DNA of 64,000 nucleotides from Tetraselmis striata (taxonomy: Eukaryota > Chlorophyta > Chlorodendrophyceae > Chlorodendrales > Chlorodendraceae): assembly GCA_006384855.1 (NCBI GenBank), contig VCJN01003259.1, positions 186,001 to 250,000 on the forward strand, written 5' to 3'. The position numbers and the translations under genes are program-made. Every line of letters begins with the position of its first letter. The first letter of the stretch is position 1. This document shows, in pieces, positions 23,441-35,081 of the stretch. The notes beneath the pieces were generated by a model. The model had not been told where the DNA came from and did no database searches. It saw only the letters and a list, made by a program, of their open reading frames with translations.

Positions 23441-23448
23441 GTTCGTTC

Positions 23449-24600
23449 GAGCAGTATAGATATGTGCTGCGGGTACCCGGATTATACAGGCGCGGTATAT
23501 GGAGGATATTGTGATGTAAACGTGGCATGATTTTCCCCCGCTCGCAACAATTGGTACACGTGCTTCCTTGGTGTACCTTTCATCTCCGCTACTCAACCGA
23601 AGAGGTAGTAGGGGCACCTCCATCAATTCCCGGCGCGAAGCGCCGCTAAGTAGTCGCTATGATATACACTAATCAAAACTACTATAACATCCGACTCAGC
23701 ACGGCCACAACTTGGGTTTGTCATTTCGTGGAAGCATTTTATGCGTACATGTCACGATCACAACGCGCAACGCTGCCGATGACCACTATTTCAATTTTAG
23801 TACATTCATCCGTGTCATCATATCAGCCAATCATAGAAGCCTAAATACGGCACATCACTGGCCTCGTACACCTCAAGTTGCATCCGCCACGCAGTCATCA
23901 TACTTAATGCCACATACATTTTGCGCATACAAGTACGATTCAACCTTTTCTGATGAGTGAAAATGTGCTTTATCATACGAAAATGAACAGTTACATTTCA
24001 CAAATTTTAACTTTTTGCTCCCTTTCGGTTGACGAGGGCACACGATATAAAGCACGGAAAAATGATCCATTCTGGCAAGCCTCATATAACAACACCGACA
24101 TTCGTAAACACAGAGCTCTTTTCGATGTACTTCAATATGACTATTCACGTGCTCCGGCAGCCTAGATATTAGCGTTCTAAATAAGCGCAGGAAATATGAT
24201 CACGGGTCGCCAAGGTAATAAGAGCATTGCAACAAGAGCAGTCAACCCGCCCAAACGGTGTGTCACAAGTCACCCAGCGACCCTTGAATGGAGGTTTTAG
24301 CGCAATATAAATGTACCAACAATGGAATACTAGATTCTCAGTACTTAGCACAGTAATATTCACGTTGACGGCGTAGACCGCGGCCAGGCAACTACCATGT
24401 GCATCACTCATCGTCATTCCCCGGTGATACGGGGTCTTTCTACTGCCAGCAAATACTCGGCGTCGCAAAAGTTTTCCGGCGCGAATGTAGTTAGCATGCG
24501 CATGCCAGTCCCATCCAGCCAACATCACTCGCGGTCGGGTGGGTCTCGACGACGAGGCGACCATGCTCAAGACCGCGAAACCATCCACGCTATCGGCGGC
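23449..24600. other. Gene-poor AT-rich stretch
   Basis: No gene could be supported. It contains one exact TAGTCGCTA (23651-23659) next to a GGCGCGAAGCGCC palindromic stretch (about 23631-23645). Short frames on both strands lack coding character. Confidence 0.5.
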
Positions 24601-24659
24601 GTATGACAAACGGGAAACAGGGAAGGTGGGTGGGCGAAAGACATGACGAGTCGGCGCGG

Positions 24660-26985
24660 GCAAAGCGTAGCCACCGCTCGACATCCCCGCGACTGACGCC
24701 CACGCGGCACCAGAGGCGGGAGCCGACCCGCCCGGAGGAACGGAAGGGGCGACAAAGGAGGGAGATGCCAAGGCTATCGAGGAACCGGACGCGGCGACTG
24801 GTGGAGAGAGCGATAACGGCGACAGTGGGCCGCAGCAGGACAGCCGGAAGGTGATGAAGCTATAGGGCACAGTCACTACATCAGGCCGCGCTCGCGCAAC
24901 AAGAAAGCAAGACCGCGGCGCAGCTCAACAAGCGCAAGGAGTTACATGGGCATTGCGGGGAGCTTATGCTCACCGTTGAGGCGGAGGACAACAAGTGGCG
25001 GAAGCTTTTTATCGCACCAAGCAACGCAACTACAATCGGCTTGCGGAGCGGTTCGGGACTGCTACGACGGAGCTGGCGGATGCCAACGAGCATGGCTTCT
25101 TAGTGGAAGCCCTTCCACTTAGGAAAGCTTTCCAGTGGAAGCCCTTCTTCCACGGCTTCTGGATGCCGTGGAAGAAGCATGGAGGGAGCACGAGGCCAAC
25201 GAGCAGTTGCGTGAGAACAATTCTCGCCTCATGGCCGTCGCTAGGCTATAGTCGCGGCATCAATTTCCGTGGACGCAAAGGAGGAGGCCGATGGCCGGAT
25301 GGAGAGACTAGTCGGCAGGCGCCCTCAACATCCTAGCGGCCGGCAGTCCGCAGGAGTATCGGACGGCCTCGGCGTGAGGAGCGCTGCAGGTCCCGCTGGC
25401 GAGGCTAGTGCGAATGCTGTTGTTTCTCTGACGGTAGATGCAAGCGCTGGTGGCGGTGGGCCGCCTGCATGCGCCGGCGGCGCGCAGCGGCTGGTGTACC
25501 AGCAAAGGTTGGAGATGGGCGGCAAGGCGTGCGCCTTGGACATCCTACTACGATTAGGCTCAATGTGGACCGCGCGGCTCAAGCACACAAGCCGATGGAT
25601 GCCAGCATGGACGAGGATGGCAAGCGTACCCCCTCATACCGGCCATGGGTTAGGCGGCAGCGGCGTGATCTCCATACCAAATTTACAACTCTCTATGGCC
25701 GCCAGTGGGCTGTAATGTACCCCAGCTCTGATCGCAGCACATGCCGTGCACCTACAGTTTCAGCGGCAGTAACGGCAGCTGCCGCGCACAAACCCGTTGA
25801 GCAAACGCTAGCGGGTGCCAGCGATGAAGACGTTCTCGCCATCTTTGTGTCGTTTTTCAATACACATCGCAGTCTGTGGACAACCGTAAGCACAAAGATT
25901 GATCCCAAGGTGGCGGTTCAGGTGGGGAAGGATGCGGAGGCAATGACACAATAGCACATGTTTCATGTCGCGCTGGCCCTCTACACTCACCTGCCATGCA
26001 CGGAGAGACATTGGTACGCGCTAATCAACCATACCTCCAAGCGTGTCGTGCAGCAGGCTGATGGGGCATTGGCGTTCATCCACATCATGTTACCAAACGG
26101 CACTTGTCTCATGCTATTATGGCCATCCAAGCAATGGGTGATAAATGCGCACAGACTTTATCTCAGGTCATTTGACTTCAAGTCGGCCAAACGCGCAGCC
26201 TACATGAACCCGTCGCAGGTCATGGTGGGTCCCCTCTTGTTCCTGTGGAGGACGGGCATGGTGGTGTTGCGGGACGGCTTTTGATGGACGTTCAAGTGTT
26301 GGGAGAAGCGAGTACACTGTGGAAGTCTCTTCACATGAATGGCACGCTGATTTGCCTGAAGACGCACGCTCTACAAGCCGACAAAGGCATTTGAGGGCAA
26401 GGAGGGCGAAAGCGTAATGTCACTGGAGAACCTACGAGCGGTGGGATTCTACCTTGGCGACGATGGCTTGACATGGCGTTGATGTTGTTGAAGGCGCTCC
26501 CCAACCTGCTGGTCGCCGACCTGGAGCGCCTGCAAGTGAAGGGCGTCACTATGAACGGCATGCATATCAACGCCAGGCTCTTCATCGGCGGCGACCTGGA
26601 ATTACTAGTGGCGCTGCTGGGGCTGGCAAGCTGTTCCAGCTTTTGTTGTTGCCCGTTGTGCTTCGTGACCCAACTGCAAATGGCACTAACCGAGAAAGGG
26701 CTGATGGAGCGCACAGTGCAGCATGTACAAATGTGCGCACATATACCTCGCCCGCCAATGCCACCTGTCCGGGGTCCAGCCGACGAAGCGGACGGCACTC
26801 ATCATGTAACTAGCCTGAACGGCAGTGCATGGCCCGCCGGTAACGGCATTCGGCACACCGCCGCCATCGCCGTACCCGATGGCACTGGCTCGCCATCGGT
26901 TCCTGGTGTTGATGAAATCTGCAAACGCAATGCGCATTTTGAGTTAGTTGGATGCCGAGACAGCGCCATGCGCCGCCTCGGGTAA
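24660..26985 (+). pseudogene. Decayed transposon-derived coding region
   Basis: Coding-like peptides follow one another in changing frames: an acidic Ala/Glu-rich part (24680-24860); coiled-coil-like parts (QQESKTAAQLNKRKEL; KQRNYNRLAERFGTATTEL; LDAVEEAWREHEANEQ); 25500-25954 (AAHKPVEQTLAGASDEDVLA..., TAG); 25958-26284; and 26400-26985 (LENLRAVGFYLGDDGLTWR, then NGMHINARLFIGGDLELL...LASCSSFCCCPLC). The GGD-L..L..GL..S...C.LC pattern recalls a cysteine motif in transposon-associated proteins of other eukaryotes, from memory and unnamed. Multiple frame breaks argue for a relic. A near-repeat GTGGAAGCCCTTCCAC/GTGGAAGCCCTTCTTCCAC interrupts the frame at 25104-25159. Confidence 0.4.
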
Positions 26986-28060
26986 TAATAAAGCTGACGG
27001 AGCTGCGGCACTCATGTCCGGTAGAAAAACCGCAGCACACAGCCGCAACGGAAAGCAAACATAATAAGCCACCACAACACAGTTGCAGTTCTAGAGTAAA
27101 GCTATCGTCTGCGCACCTGAAATTTAGTTGGGCTGGGCTGTGGGCGGTGCCCAAACTCCCCCCCCCCCCCCCCCGCGGCGGTTGTTGAGCAGTTGAAGCT
27201 CGGAGAAACAAGGTTGCGGGAGGAGCGGCCGTCAGGTTCGCAAGGCATAGTGACCCGATACTCGTCAAACACGCGTGGCAGCCTGAGATCATGCTGACAT
27301 GGTACGTTGAAATCAGATTCAAGGAGGCGGGACATGTAGCGGTGCCGATTGCGCGGCGAGTTGACTCGGCGTGCGAAGAGCTAGAATGGTGCGACAGCGG
27401 GCGGAGACGAGAGACGCGGGGCGGGCCATTTGGGTGGGTGTGCCGTGGGCGAGACGCAATCACGGTGCCCGCAAAGCAACATCACACCCACACACAAAAA
27501 CGTCACTCTCCAAGTATAGGTTGAAGCTGCTCATTTGGCCTACATGCCAGAGGCAACGTGGAGGGTGCCCGAGCTCCCCCGCCGAAATGGGTCGAGCTAG
27601 ATGGAATCGCGGAAACCGACGAAAACCGACGCGGCCACTCAGCTGATCGTGTATGCTGCAGTGGGACTTTGCGGGCCTTAAACGGAATGACACAGCCGGA
27701 AACTCGGCGACGGGGAGACGGACTTACTTGGCGGGGTACAATGGTTGAGGGGGCCCATCTCGGAAAGATGGGCAGCACGCGTGGGTGACAGCGGAATGTC
27801 GGTGGACAGGTGAGATGTGCCCGCCGTAGTGATGGGTGCATGCAACGGTATCGGGCCGCGACGCGCAGAAGTAGTGAGGCAGCAAAACGTAGAAATGACG
27901 TACGGGTACGGTAGACCCGTATAATCGATAAGCTCACTATGATTAACTACACCGTGCGGGTGCGCCGTGGAAAAACTAGTGGCACGGTACCGAGCGTTTC
28001 TATGTGTAGCATGACAGAAAGCCCACTCTAAGGCTTCTTTATGCAATAAGTTATTATTAT
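26986..28060. other. No supported gene
   Basis: Minus-strand open frames at 26810-27463 and 27503-28046 look compositionally random. A C-run of about 18 lies at 27157-27174. Nothing else is supported. Confidence 0.4.
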
Positions 28061-28064
28061 AGTT

Positions 28065-29585
28065 ACATGAGCTATAGCTGCAAAAGGCGATCAGGAAGCC
28101 ACCCGAAAAGGCAATAGAAAATGTCCTCTACAACAATTCTGCGGTGGAAGCAGCACCAAAAGAGCGCGCGGGATGAGCACGGGCAGACGCATCAGACTTG
28201 GCCGTCTGCACTCCGGCAGAGAGAATGCCGCCCAAGGTACCATGCACGCAAGCTGAGACTCGCTGCAACATCCCCCGCCGCGTGCGCGATAGGTGATGGC
28301 GGAACTCAGCGGCTTGGCTGGCAACAAAGTTTCGAAGAGCATGGACGGACTGACACGATGAAGGAAGCATGAGGTCGGGGCGGAAGAACCGCCAGGGAAG
28401 TTGCGCACAACAAGTAACACCGCGAATAAGATGTAGACCACCGTCAAAGCGGATTTCAGTGGCGACCGCGGTCCTCAACCACAAAAAGGTAGTACCGGTG
28501 AACACCCTGCACCGGGGTGGAAGACGCCCGGTCCGCCGCTAGCTTGTTGCGCTCCGCCTCGGTCGCCGCGATCCCCGGGGTGCCCTTAGCGGGGGTCGTT
28601 GCCCCAAGTGGGGGTCGTGGAGGACACGCGCGCGAAATCGATCATGTAATCGCACGCCGCCCACCCACCCCGACAGCGTCAAATCTGACGGCCGCGAGCG
28701 GTCCGCTGGGCGCAGCCTAGTCGTCTCAAGGGTCAAGTCGCCGACTCCCGAGCGGTCCCGGTCGAGCACCGCCTCCGCTTCAATTGCCACGGAAGCCCAT
28801 AGATTGTTCAAAGCGGTACATACGCATGCGGTGCTTGTAGTTCGCGACGGGGCAGATGGGCAGATGGTCCACGACGAAATCCGTGGCGTTCCGATTCGTT
28901 TCGAGCCATCCGTAGAGCGAAGCCATAAGGGGTCAATACCACACGTGGGGCCAGGGCATGTGACGAGCGCGGGAACCCCGCGCAGGCGAAGGCCCAGCAC
29001 CCGCGCAGCGGCGGCCGAATAAGCAGCATGGGAAATCCTGGGGGCTGACTCGTGATCCGACTGGAAACGCGATAGGGAGCCCGGCCCGCACGCGTTGTAC
29101 AAGCGCAGGGTATCAAGTCGCGAGGCCGAGGCACCAATACGCTGGAAGCCAAGATCGAGGGCCACGAAGTCACGCAAGCGAATCGCACGGCTGAGGTGGC
29201 GTTGGACAACCATGGTCGTCGTGGGTTGGTCATCGGAGGCAGCACCCGTACCCGTACCCGAGGGCGGAGCTGTAGTACCGCATTGCTGCGGTTCTAGTAG
29301 GGAAGGAGTTGCCACTGACGGAGGGGGTGCCACTAATTCGCGGGGCGACGGTATCTTGAGGGCTACACAAGCGCATGTAGTAACGGTATTGGCAGTACTC
29401 GTACCACCGATAGGAAGCGATTGCTGGGCAGCGGAGGCGGCCTCAACACCAGTACCAACTCCATGGGGATTGGGGAGTGGCCGTAAAATGAGATGTGGTG
29501 ACGTGCAGTCCTCCGCTAGTGCTCGTACTCGTACGGGCCGTAGTACCAGCTGATGGATCCGCCGATGCAGCGGTGGTCGTAGCAT
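28065..29585 (-). mobile_element. LINE-B retrotransposon relic (copy 2)
   Basis: On the minus strand the sequence encodes pieces of a non-LTR retroelement C-terminus in different frames: CPGPTCGIDP, then NATDFVVDHLPICPVANY (the Cys/His motif after the RT), then ADRSRPSDLTLSGWVGG (a PD-x(n)-like nuclease region), then the 3' part shared with copy 3. The 3' end (low coordinates) is the family terminus ...CTATAGCTCATGTAAC. The long 29585-28539 minus frame mixes frames and is not one intact protein. The RT domain is not present. Confidence 0.5.
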
Positions 29586-29619
29586 TATTCTTATTTCTTA
29601 TTATGTATACTAATTATTT

Positions 29620-30330
29620 TTACATGTGCTAGACGCAACATTTAAGAAATCCATACAGAAATCCAGCTACGGGCCAACATAGGCGGGAACCGCCATGGCA
29701 GCCACCGACCAGGCATCGCCACCCGCCAGCCGCCGCTCCACGCAGTAGAGACGCTCTCCCCAACACACAATCCCGGACCACTCCAATAGCGGCACTAGGC
29801 CGAATGTGATGTGGAGGCGCCGATAGGTAAGGAGCTTCGAAGAGGTCTCGCAGTAAGGAGCAGAAGTGGGGGGCTTCAACCCATAACGGGGCGCCACTGG
29901 CGGGTAACCGACGCGGGCCTCCCAGATCCGCCGCCAACTCGGTCGCGTCCCCTTTCGCCAAACGTAGAACTCCCTCACAACATCCCGGGCCACTCCAACA
30001 ACGGCACTAGGCTGACTGTGATGTGGAGGCGCCGACAGCATGACAGGAAGGGAGAGGGTGCTCAACGAAGAGCGAACGAGAAGTTGACCGGGCCAACAAC
30101 GACATAGGACGCCGGTGTCCAGCTCGCACTGCTCCTCCGCGGCAGTGACAGCACGGGCGGGTCCAAGGCTACCAAGGTACCACCCGTGCACGAGCCCCGC
30201 CCCCATCCCCATGCGGGGGTGGAGGCGGACGGAGGGCTATTCACAGGTAGGGCCGAGGAAGGTCGTCGGGTCCGCCCAGGCAGCGGGAGGGTGTAGTTCC
30301 TATTTTATTAATGATTACATAAGCTAGGTG
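29620..30330 (-). repeat. Pair of related blocks with LINE-like 3' tips
   Basis: 29775-29830 and 29990-30045 share CCACTCCAA.A.CGGCACTAGGC.GA.TGTGATGTGGAGGCGCCGA. Around 29630-29665 and 30312-30360 another shared piece occurs: GCTAG..GCAACATT.AAGAAATCCATACAGAAATCCAG. It resembles a divergent LINE-B-type terminus (CTAGCTCATGTAA variant). A 181-residue minus frame (30212-29667) crosses the blocks but was not recognised. Confidence 0.4.
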
Positions 30331-30404
30331 CAACATTCAAGAAATCCATACAGAAATCCAGAAGGGAATTCAGCTATGAGCTACCATAGGTGGGAACCTA
30401 TTTT

Positions 30405-31110
30405 ATATTAACATGAGCTAGCTGCAGAAGGCGATATCAGGAAATCACCAGAAAAGGACAATCGGAAAGGTCCTCTAAAACTATTTCGAGGTGGAAGTAG
30501 TAGCAGGAAAAGATGCAGCAGAATGGGCACGAGCCCAGGCATCAGACTTGGCCATCTACACACCGGCAGCGAGAATGCCGCCCATGGTACCATGCACGCA
30601 AGCTGAGACTCGTTGCAACAACCCCCGCCGTGCGCGCGACATGTGACGGCGGAACTCAACAGGTTGGCTAGCGACAAAGTTCCGAAGTGCCTGAACGGAG
30701 TGACCACGAAGGAAGCATGAGGTCGGGGCGGAAGAACCGCCAGGGAAGTCACGCACAGCCAGTAACACCGCGAAGACGTAGACCACCGTCAAAGCGGACT
30801 TCCCGAGACGGCCGCGGTCCTCAACCACAAAAGGGTAGTACTGGTGAACACCGTGCACTGGGGCGGAAGACGCCCGGTCCGCTGCTAACTTACCATGCTC
30901 CGCCTCGGTCGCCGCGATCCCCGGGGTGCACCGGCGGGGGTCGTTCCTCCAAGTGGGGGTCGTGGAGGACACATGACGTACGCAAAGTCGATCATGTAAT
31001 CGCACGCCGGGCCCCCCCCACCCCGCCAACGTCAAGTCCGACGGCCGCGAGCGGTCCGCTGGCCGGGCGCAACCCACTCGTCTCAAGGGTCAAGTCGCCG
31101 ACTCCCGAGC
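30405..31110 (-). mobile_element. LINE-B retrotransposon relic (copy 3)
   Basis: A 176-residue minus frame (31086-30556) holds the clearest LINE-B protein: ADRSRPSDLTLAGWGG, ATEAEHGKLAADRASS, HQYYPFVVEDRGRLGKSAL. This order (PD-like, Lys, then F-x-x-x-V-E-x-x-GRLG) resembles the C-terminal nuclease-like region of some non-LTR retrotransposons. It aligns with 28120-28790. The 3' terminus at about 30405-30480 matches the family end (ACATGAGCTAGCTGCAGAAGGCGATATCAGGAAATCACC reversed, in part). 5'-truncated at about 31110. Confidence 0.6.
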
Positions 31111-31200
31111 GGTCCCGATTTTATGGTGAGTTGCAGTAGTCCGATTATTGCAAGCAGCGGCATGGTTTCATCTCGTGCAAGTACAAGTCCATTTGACCGT

Positions 31201-31320
31201 AGTAGTCGCTAAAAAGAGATAATAGGTATCATTCGAGATGCCTAAAAAATACATGTGGCGACAGAATCGCTACAGCGGTACATCAGGTACAGCGGTACAG
31301 GTACCGGTAGTACCGAGGTA
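31201..31320. repeat. TAGTCGCTA site and GTACC/GGTAC tract
   Basis: TAGTCGCTA at 31203-31211, followed at about 31276-31320 by a degenerate (GGTAC)n tract (GGTACAGGTACCGGTAGTACC). Such tracts recur near transposon ends in this window (428, 3716, 10039, 21391, 49716, 52752, 60761, 61237). Confidence 0.7.
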
Positions 31321-31767
31321 CGTGCATTGCTCAGCATCATATCCAGATGCTGATTGTTTTTTTCGCCCCGGGGACAGGACTGGCACCAGTCAAGTTATAT
31401 TTACATGAGGTAGCAGCAGGTGGTCCAGTCAAGTGAAAGAAACGACCCTTGCAGCGCCCGTAAGACCAGATGACATCCACAAAATATACAATCCTTACCG
31501 TGCATGTATGTTACGTCCTCCGTCGCGCGCCTGGCTGCTTCATTATTTTACGTACGCGTACAGTGAGTTCAATCTCATCTTCCCCGCCTCCAGCGTTCAC
31601 ATTCGTCCACAACAGAGCAACGGAGTAGGCGTCAGCTCAAGTTCGCGTCGAGCTCAACCCACATTCACAGCGCCGTTCTTGTTTTGGCTTGTGCTTGTGC
31701 GAGCAACAGTCGGGAACCCAAACGGCAGGTGCGCCGGCGAGACACGTAAGGCGTGTCGCTGTGCGAT

Positions 31768-34700
31768 ATGTCGTTGCCACCCGTACTAAGCTCGCAGCGC
31801 GCTGCGCCGGCGCGTCTATCACCGCTGTCCGGCCGCCCCACTTCGGCGACGGCGGGGGCAGCCGAGCTAGCGCCCGCTCCCTTCGACCGGGCGCCCTTGC
31901 CACACATCCAGCCCGGGACCGACAATAGCACGGGGCACGAGCCCCCGGCGCAGCAGCAGCCGCAGCCCGGCGCGCCGCCTGCTTCTGCGCATTCTCCGGG
32001 CTGGTCGGCCCCCCGCATGCCGGCGTCGGCCAGCTGCGGCGGTGAGGAGCGGACGCGCCAGCGCCGGCATCTTTGGCGGTGGTGGCTGGGCGTGCTGGCA
32101 ACGGCGGTACTCATGACGCTGCTGTACGTGGTTGTGACTTTGATGGTCGTTACAGCCAGCGTGGGCCACATGGTGGCGCCCTCGGACGTGCCGTCAGGCA
32201 TGATGGCGGGGTACGTGCTCACCGGCGCCTTCATTTTCGTCGCCACCGCCGTCGTGACGGTGCTGTCGATCAGCTGGTGCGCCATGGGCCGGGCTGGCGG
32301 GCGCGAAAACGGAAACGCTGCGCCGGCCGGGCCGCGCTGGGCGCTCCGGCTGCAGGGCCACTTGCGGCGGCCCGCCCGGCGCGACCGCGTCACGTCGGTG
32401 GTCACGTCGACCACCGACCTATTGGAGAGCGGGCAGCAGCGGCTGCTGCCTGCCACGCCGGACTCCATCTCTGCGGCGCCCTCCCCCGACCGCGGCTCCC
32501 CATCGCACACCCCGTCCAGCGCTCCCGTCTATGCCGCTTCCGGACACGGTAAGCACCCCTGCTCCTCGTCCGCTGCCTGACCCACCACGGCACAGATCCC
32601 AATGCGGAAATGCTGATGCAGTAGTGTTGCATGGAGTGTCGTACTGAATCTAATAGGGCCGTCCTCATCAATACACAGCCACTACATTGCTTGAATTGTA
32701 TAAATAACAATAAGAGCAATAAACTGGATCCAAAGCCACAATCCCCGCTCGTGCGGTTGGTTACGCGGTGCGCCTGAGACCTGCTTCACAAACAGAGCAA
32801 ACCGGTTACATATCATGATATGGCCATTGAAGCGCGCACATCTGCTCAGAAGTCTTGCAAGTCTGTCATCATCGCACCATGCTGTGATCTTGCTGGTACC
32901 TGGCTTGGCAATAACCCCGTGCTTGCTGTTTCATTGGACTCCTGCTGCACAGATGGAAACACACAGCTGCATAGAGCTGCACCACCCGATTTCTGAATCA
33001 GAGCTTGTGCCGGCTCCCTCCGCAGGGCCCCCCCACATTGCAGCGGGCTCCTCGTGGCGTACGGGGGCTGCGGGTCCGCTGCCGCCCGGCTCGCTGCCCC
33101 CGCTGGCCCTGAGCCCGGAGCCCAGCGGGGAGCTGGACCCCGCGGACGGCGCGCCGCCCCACCTGCTGTGCCCCCTCACCGGGCAGCTGTTCCAGGCCCC
33201 GGTGCTCGCGGACGACGGGCGCACCTACGAGCGCGCTGCAATCCAGCTGTGGCTGCAGATGGGCACCGACAGCCCCTTTGGCGGCGCGCCCATCAGCGGC
33301 GCCAGCCTGCGCCCCGACCCCGCGCTTGCCGTGGAGGCGGCGGCATGGCGCGTGCGCCGCATCACCGCCGCGGCGCGCCCGCTCCCCTACACCGACCTCT
33401 CTGTGAGCTCCACCGTGCTGGGCGTCGGCTCGTTCAAGACTGTCCTGGCAGGGACGTACCGCGGGCGCGACGTCGCGGTGTGCGTCGTGCGCGACGGGCG
33501 ATCCGCGGCGGCAGAGGCGGCAGCCATGCGCGCGGCCGGCCATCACCCGCGCGTGCTGGCCCTCGTGGGCGCGGGCTCAAGCCCAGACGGCCTGCACTAC
33601 CTCGTCACTGAGCGCGTGTCGCACGGGGCACTGGACGGCGCGCTGGCGAGCCTGGCGGCGCATGGCGCGCCGCTGTCGCCCATTGTGACGCTGAAGCTGG
33701 CGCTGCAGGTGTGCGAGGGGATGCTGGCGCTGGTGGGCGCGGGTGTGGTGCACGGCGACCTGGGCGCGCGCAACATCCTGCTCTGCCGGCCGCTCAACCC
33801 GCAGGACCACCGCAGCGTGGACATCAAGGTGCGGCACCAGTCATGACCAGAGCAGTAGTGCTGAAAGCAGTGACAGGGGACATCAAGGGGGAGGGTACCA
33901 ATCATAATCAGTTACCGTTGCACACCACCGACTTTGAGGTTCGGTGCTACATTTGTGGAGTTCTCGGATTAACGTCTGTATTAACGCAGTCCGTCCTTTA
34001 CTGTGAGGGGCTCCAGGCTAGAGCGGTCCCCGAGTAGTCCCAGGCTAGGCAACTACAAGTACAGCGCAAGTTACAGCTCGCAGGTCAGAAATGCCCGGGG
34101 TTTCACACCGCAAAACGTTTACGTGATGTGGTAGCAAATGGCCCGAAAGATATGCGCAGAGGGGATGAAAATCGACGTTCCATATCGATGCGCCGTTAAT
34201 TGGAGATTTGTCCGATGTTGTATCACAGACTGGAACTACTCCATCTATGACAAGCACACGCAGCGGGCCAAAGGCGTGGTGGCGCTATTAGTGACTCACA
34301 GTACTTGTCACACCAGAAATGAAGGCGTGTTGGTCTGTAACAATAATAGTAATAGCAATAGTGACAGTTATATTAATGATATTATTTTAATGTTCATAGT
34401 AATAGTAGTAGTAATTGGAATTGGAATTGGTATGGGTATAGTACTAGTACTAGTACTAGCACTAGTATTAGTAATAGTATTTGAGATTTTCCTAAAAACA
34501 ATCTGCAACACATGGGATTCCGTCTGCCCCCCCCCCCCCCCCCCCTCCTACAGTTTTATCGGTACCATTCCGCAAGGCGACTAACATACGTGGCGCAGTG
34601 TATTGAAAGTAGGGGTGGCTTCATTGTGGTAGTGGGACGACCGCTGATGCTGGCGTGTGCTGATTGCTGCAGATTGCGGACTTTGGGCGGTCCACGCGGG

Positions 34701-35081
34701 CGGGTGCAGGCGCCCCGCTATCCCACAGGCGCCGCCGGCGAGAGGCCGGTGCGCTACATGAGCCCCGAGGCGCTGGCGGACGACGCACAGAACGAGCACA
34801 CCGACATTTGGGGCTTTGGTGTGCTGTTGTGGGAGGTGGCGGCCATGGGGCGCATCCCCTACGCGCACGTGCCGGACGACGGGGAGGTGGCGGCGGGCGT
34901 GACGGGCGGGCGCCTGCGGCTGGAGCCCCATGCCGGCATGCCCAAGGGGCTGCACAGCCTCATGGACTGCTGCCTCAACTTCGCCCCGGAGGATCGGCCG
35001 TGCTTTGCGCAGGTGAAGATCGCGCTGCTGCGGGTGGCTGCGGGCATGGGCGTGGTGGCCATGTGCACCGGGCAGCAGTAG
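31768..35081 (+). CDS. Two-TM / U-box / protein-kinase-like fusion protein
   Basis: Exons by eye: 31768-32548, 33026-33828, 34673-34703, 34729-35081 (655 aa). The joins are in frame: phase 1 (GTAAGC...CCGCAG), phase 0 (GTGCGG...CTGCAG), and a 25-nt GT-AG segment 34704-34728. Residues 1-100 are Pro/Ala/Ser-rich; transmembrane helices lie at about 104-130 and 146-170; a U-box (E3 ligase, E2-binding) at about 306-370 (LLCPLTGQLFQAPVLADDGR, TYERAAIQLWL); a kinase fold from about 388: Gly loop LGVGSF, VHGDLGARN, ADFGRS, RYMSPEAL, DIWGFGVLLWE. The beta-3 position reads AVCVV, Cys413 instead of Lys, so catalysis is doubtful. U-box/kinase proteins are known in plants; the membrane part is unusual. 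If the first join is wrong, a separate gene would start near 32953. Confidence 0.75.
34337..34545. repeat. Intronic AT-rich low-complexity tract and C-run
   Basis: Inside the second intron: AATAGTAATAG-type units (34337-34420), then GTACTAGTACTAGTACTAGC (about 34440-34460), and a C-run of about 19 (34527-34545) about 125 bases before the exon. Confidence 0.8.

Noticed and set aside
28539-29585. 348-residue minus-strand frame as an intact gene
   Set aside because: The frame crosses between different frames of the LINE-B protein when compared with copy 30556-31086; it is a relic, not one protein.
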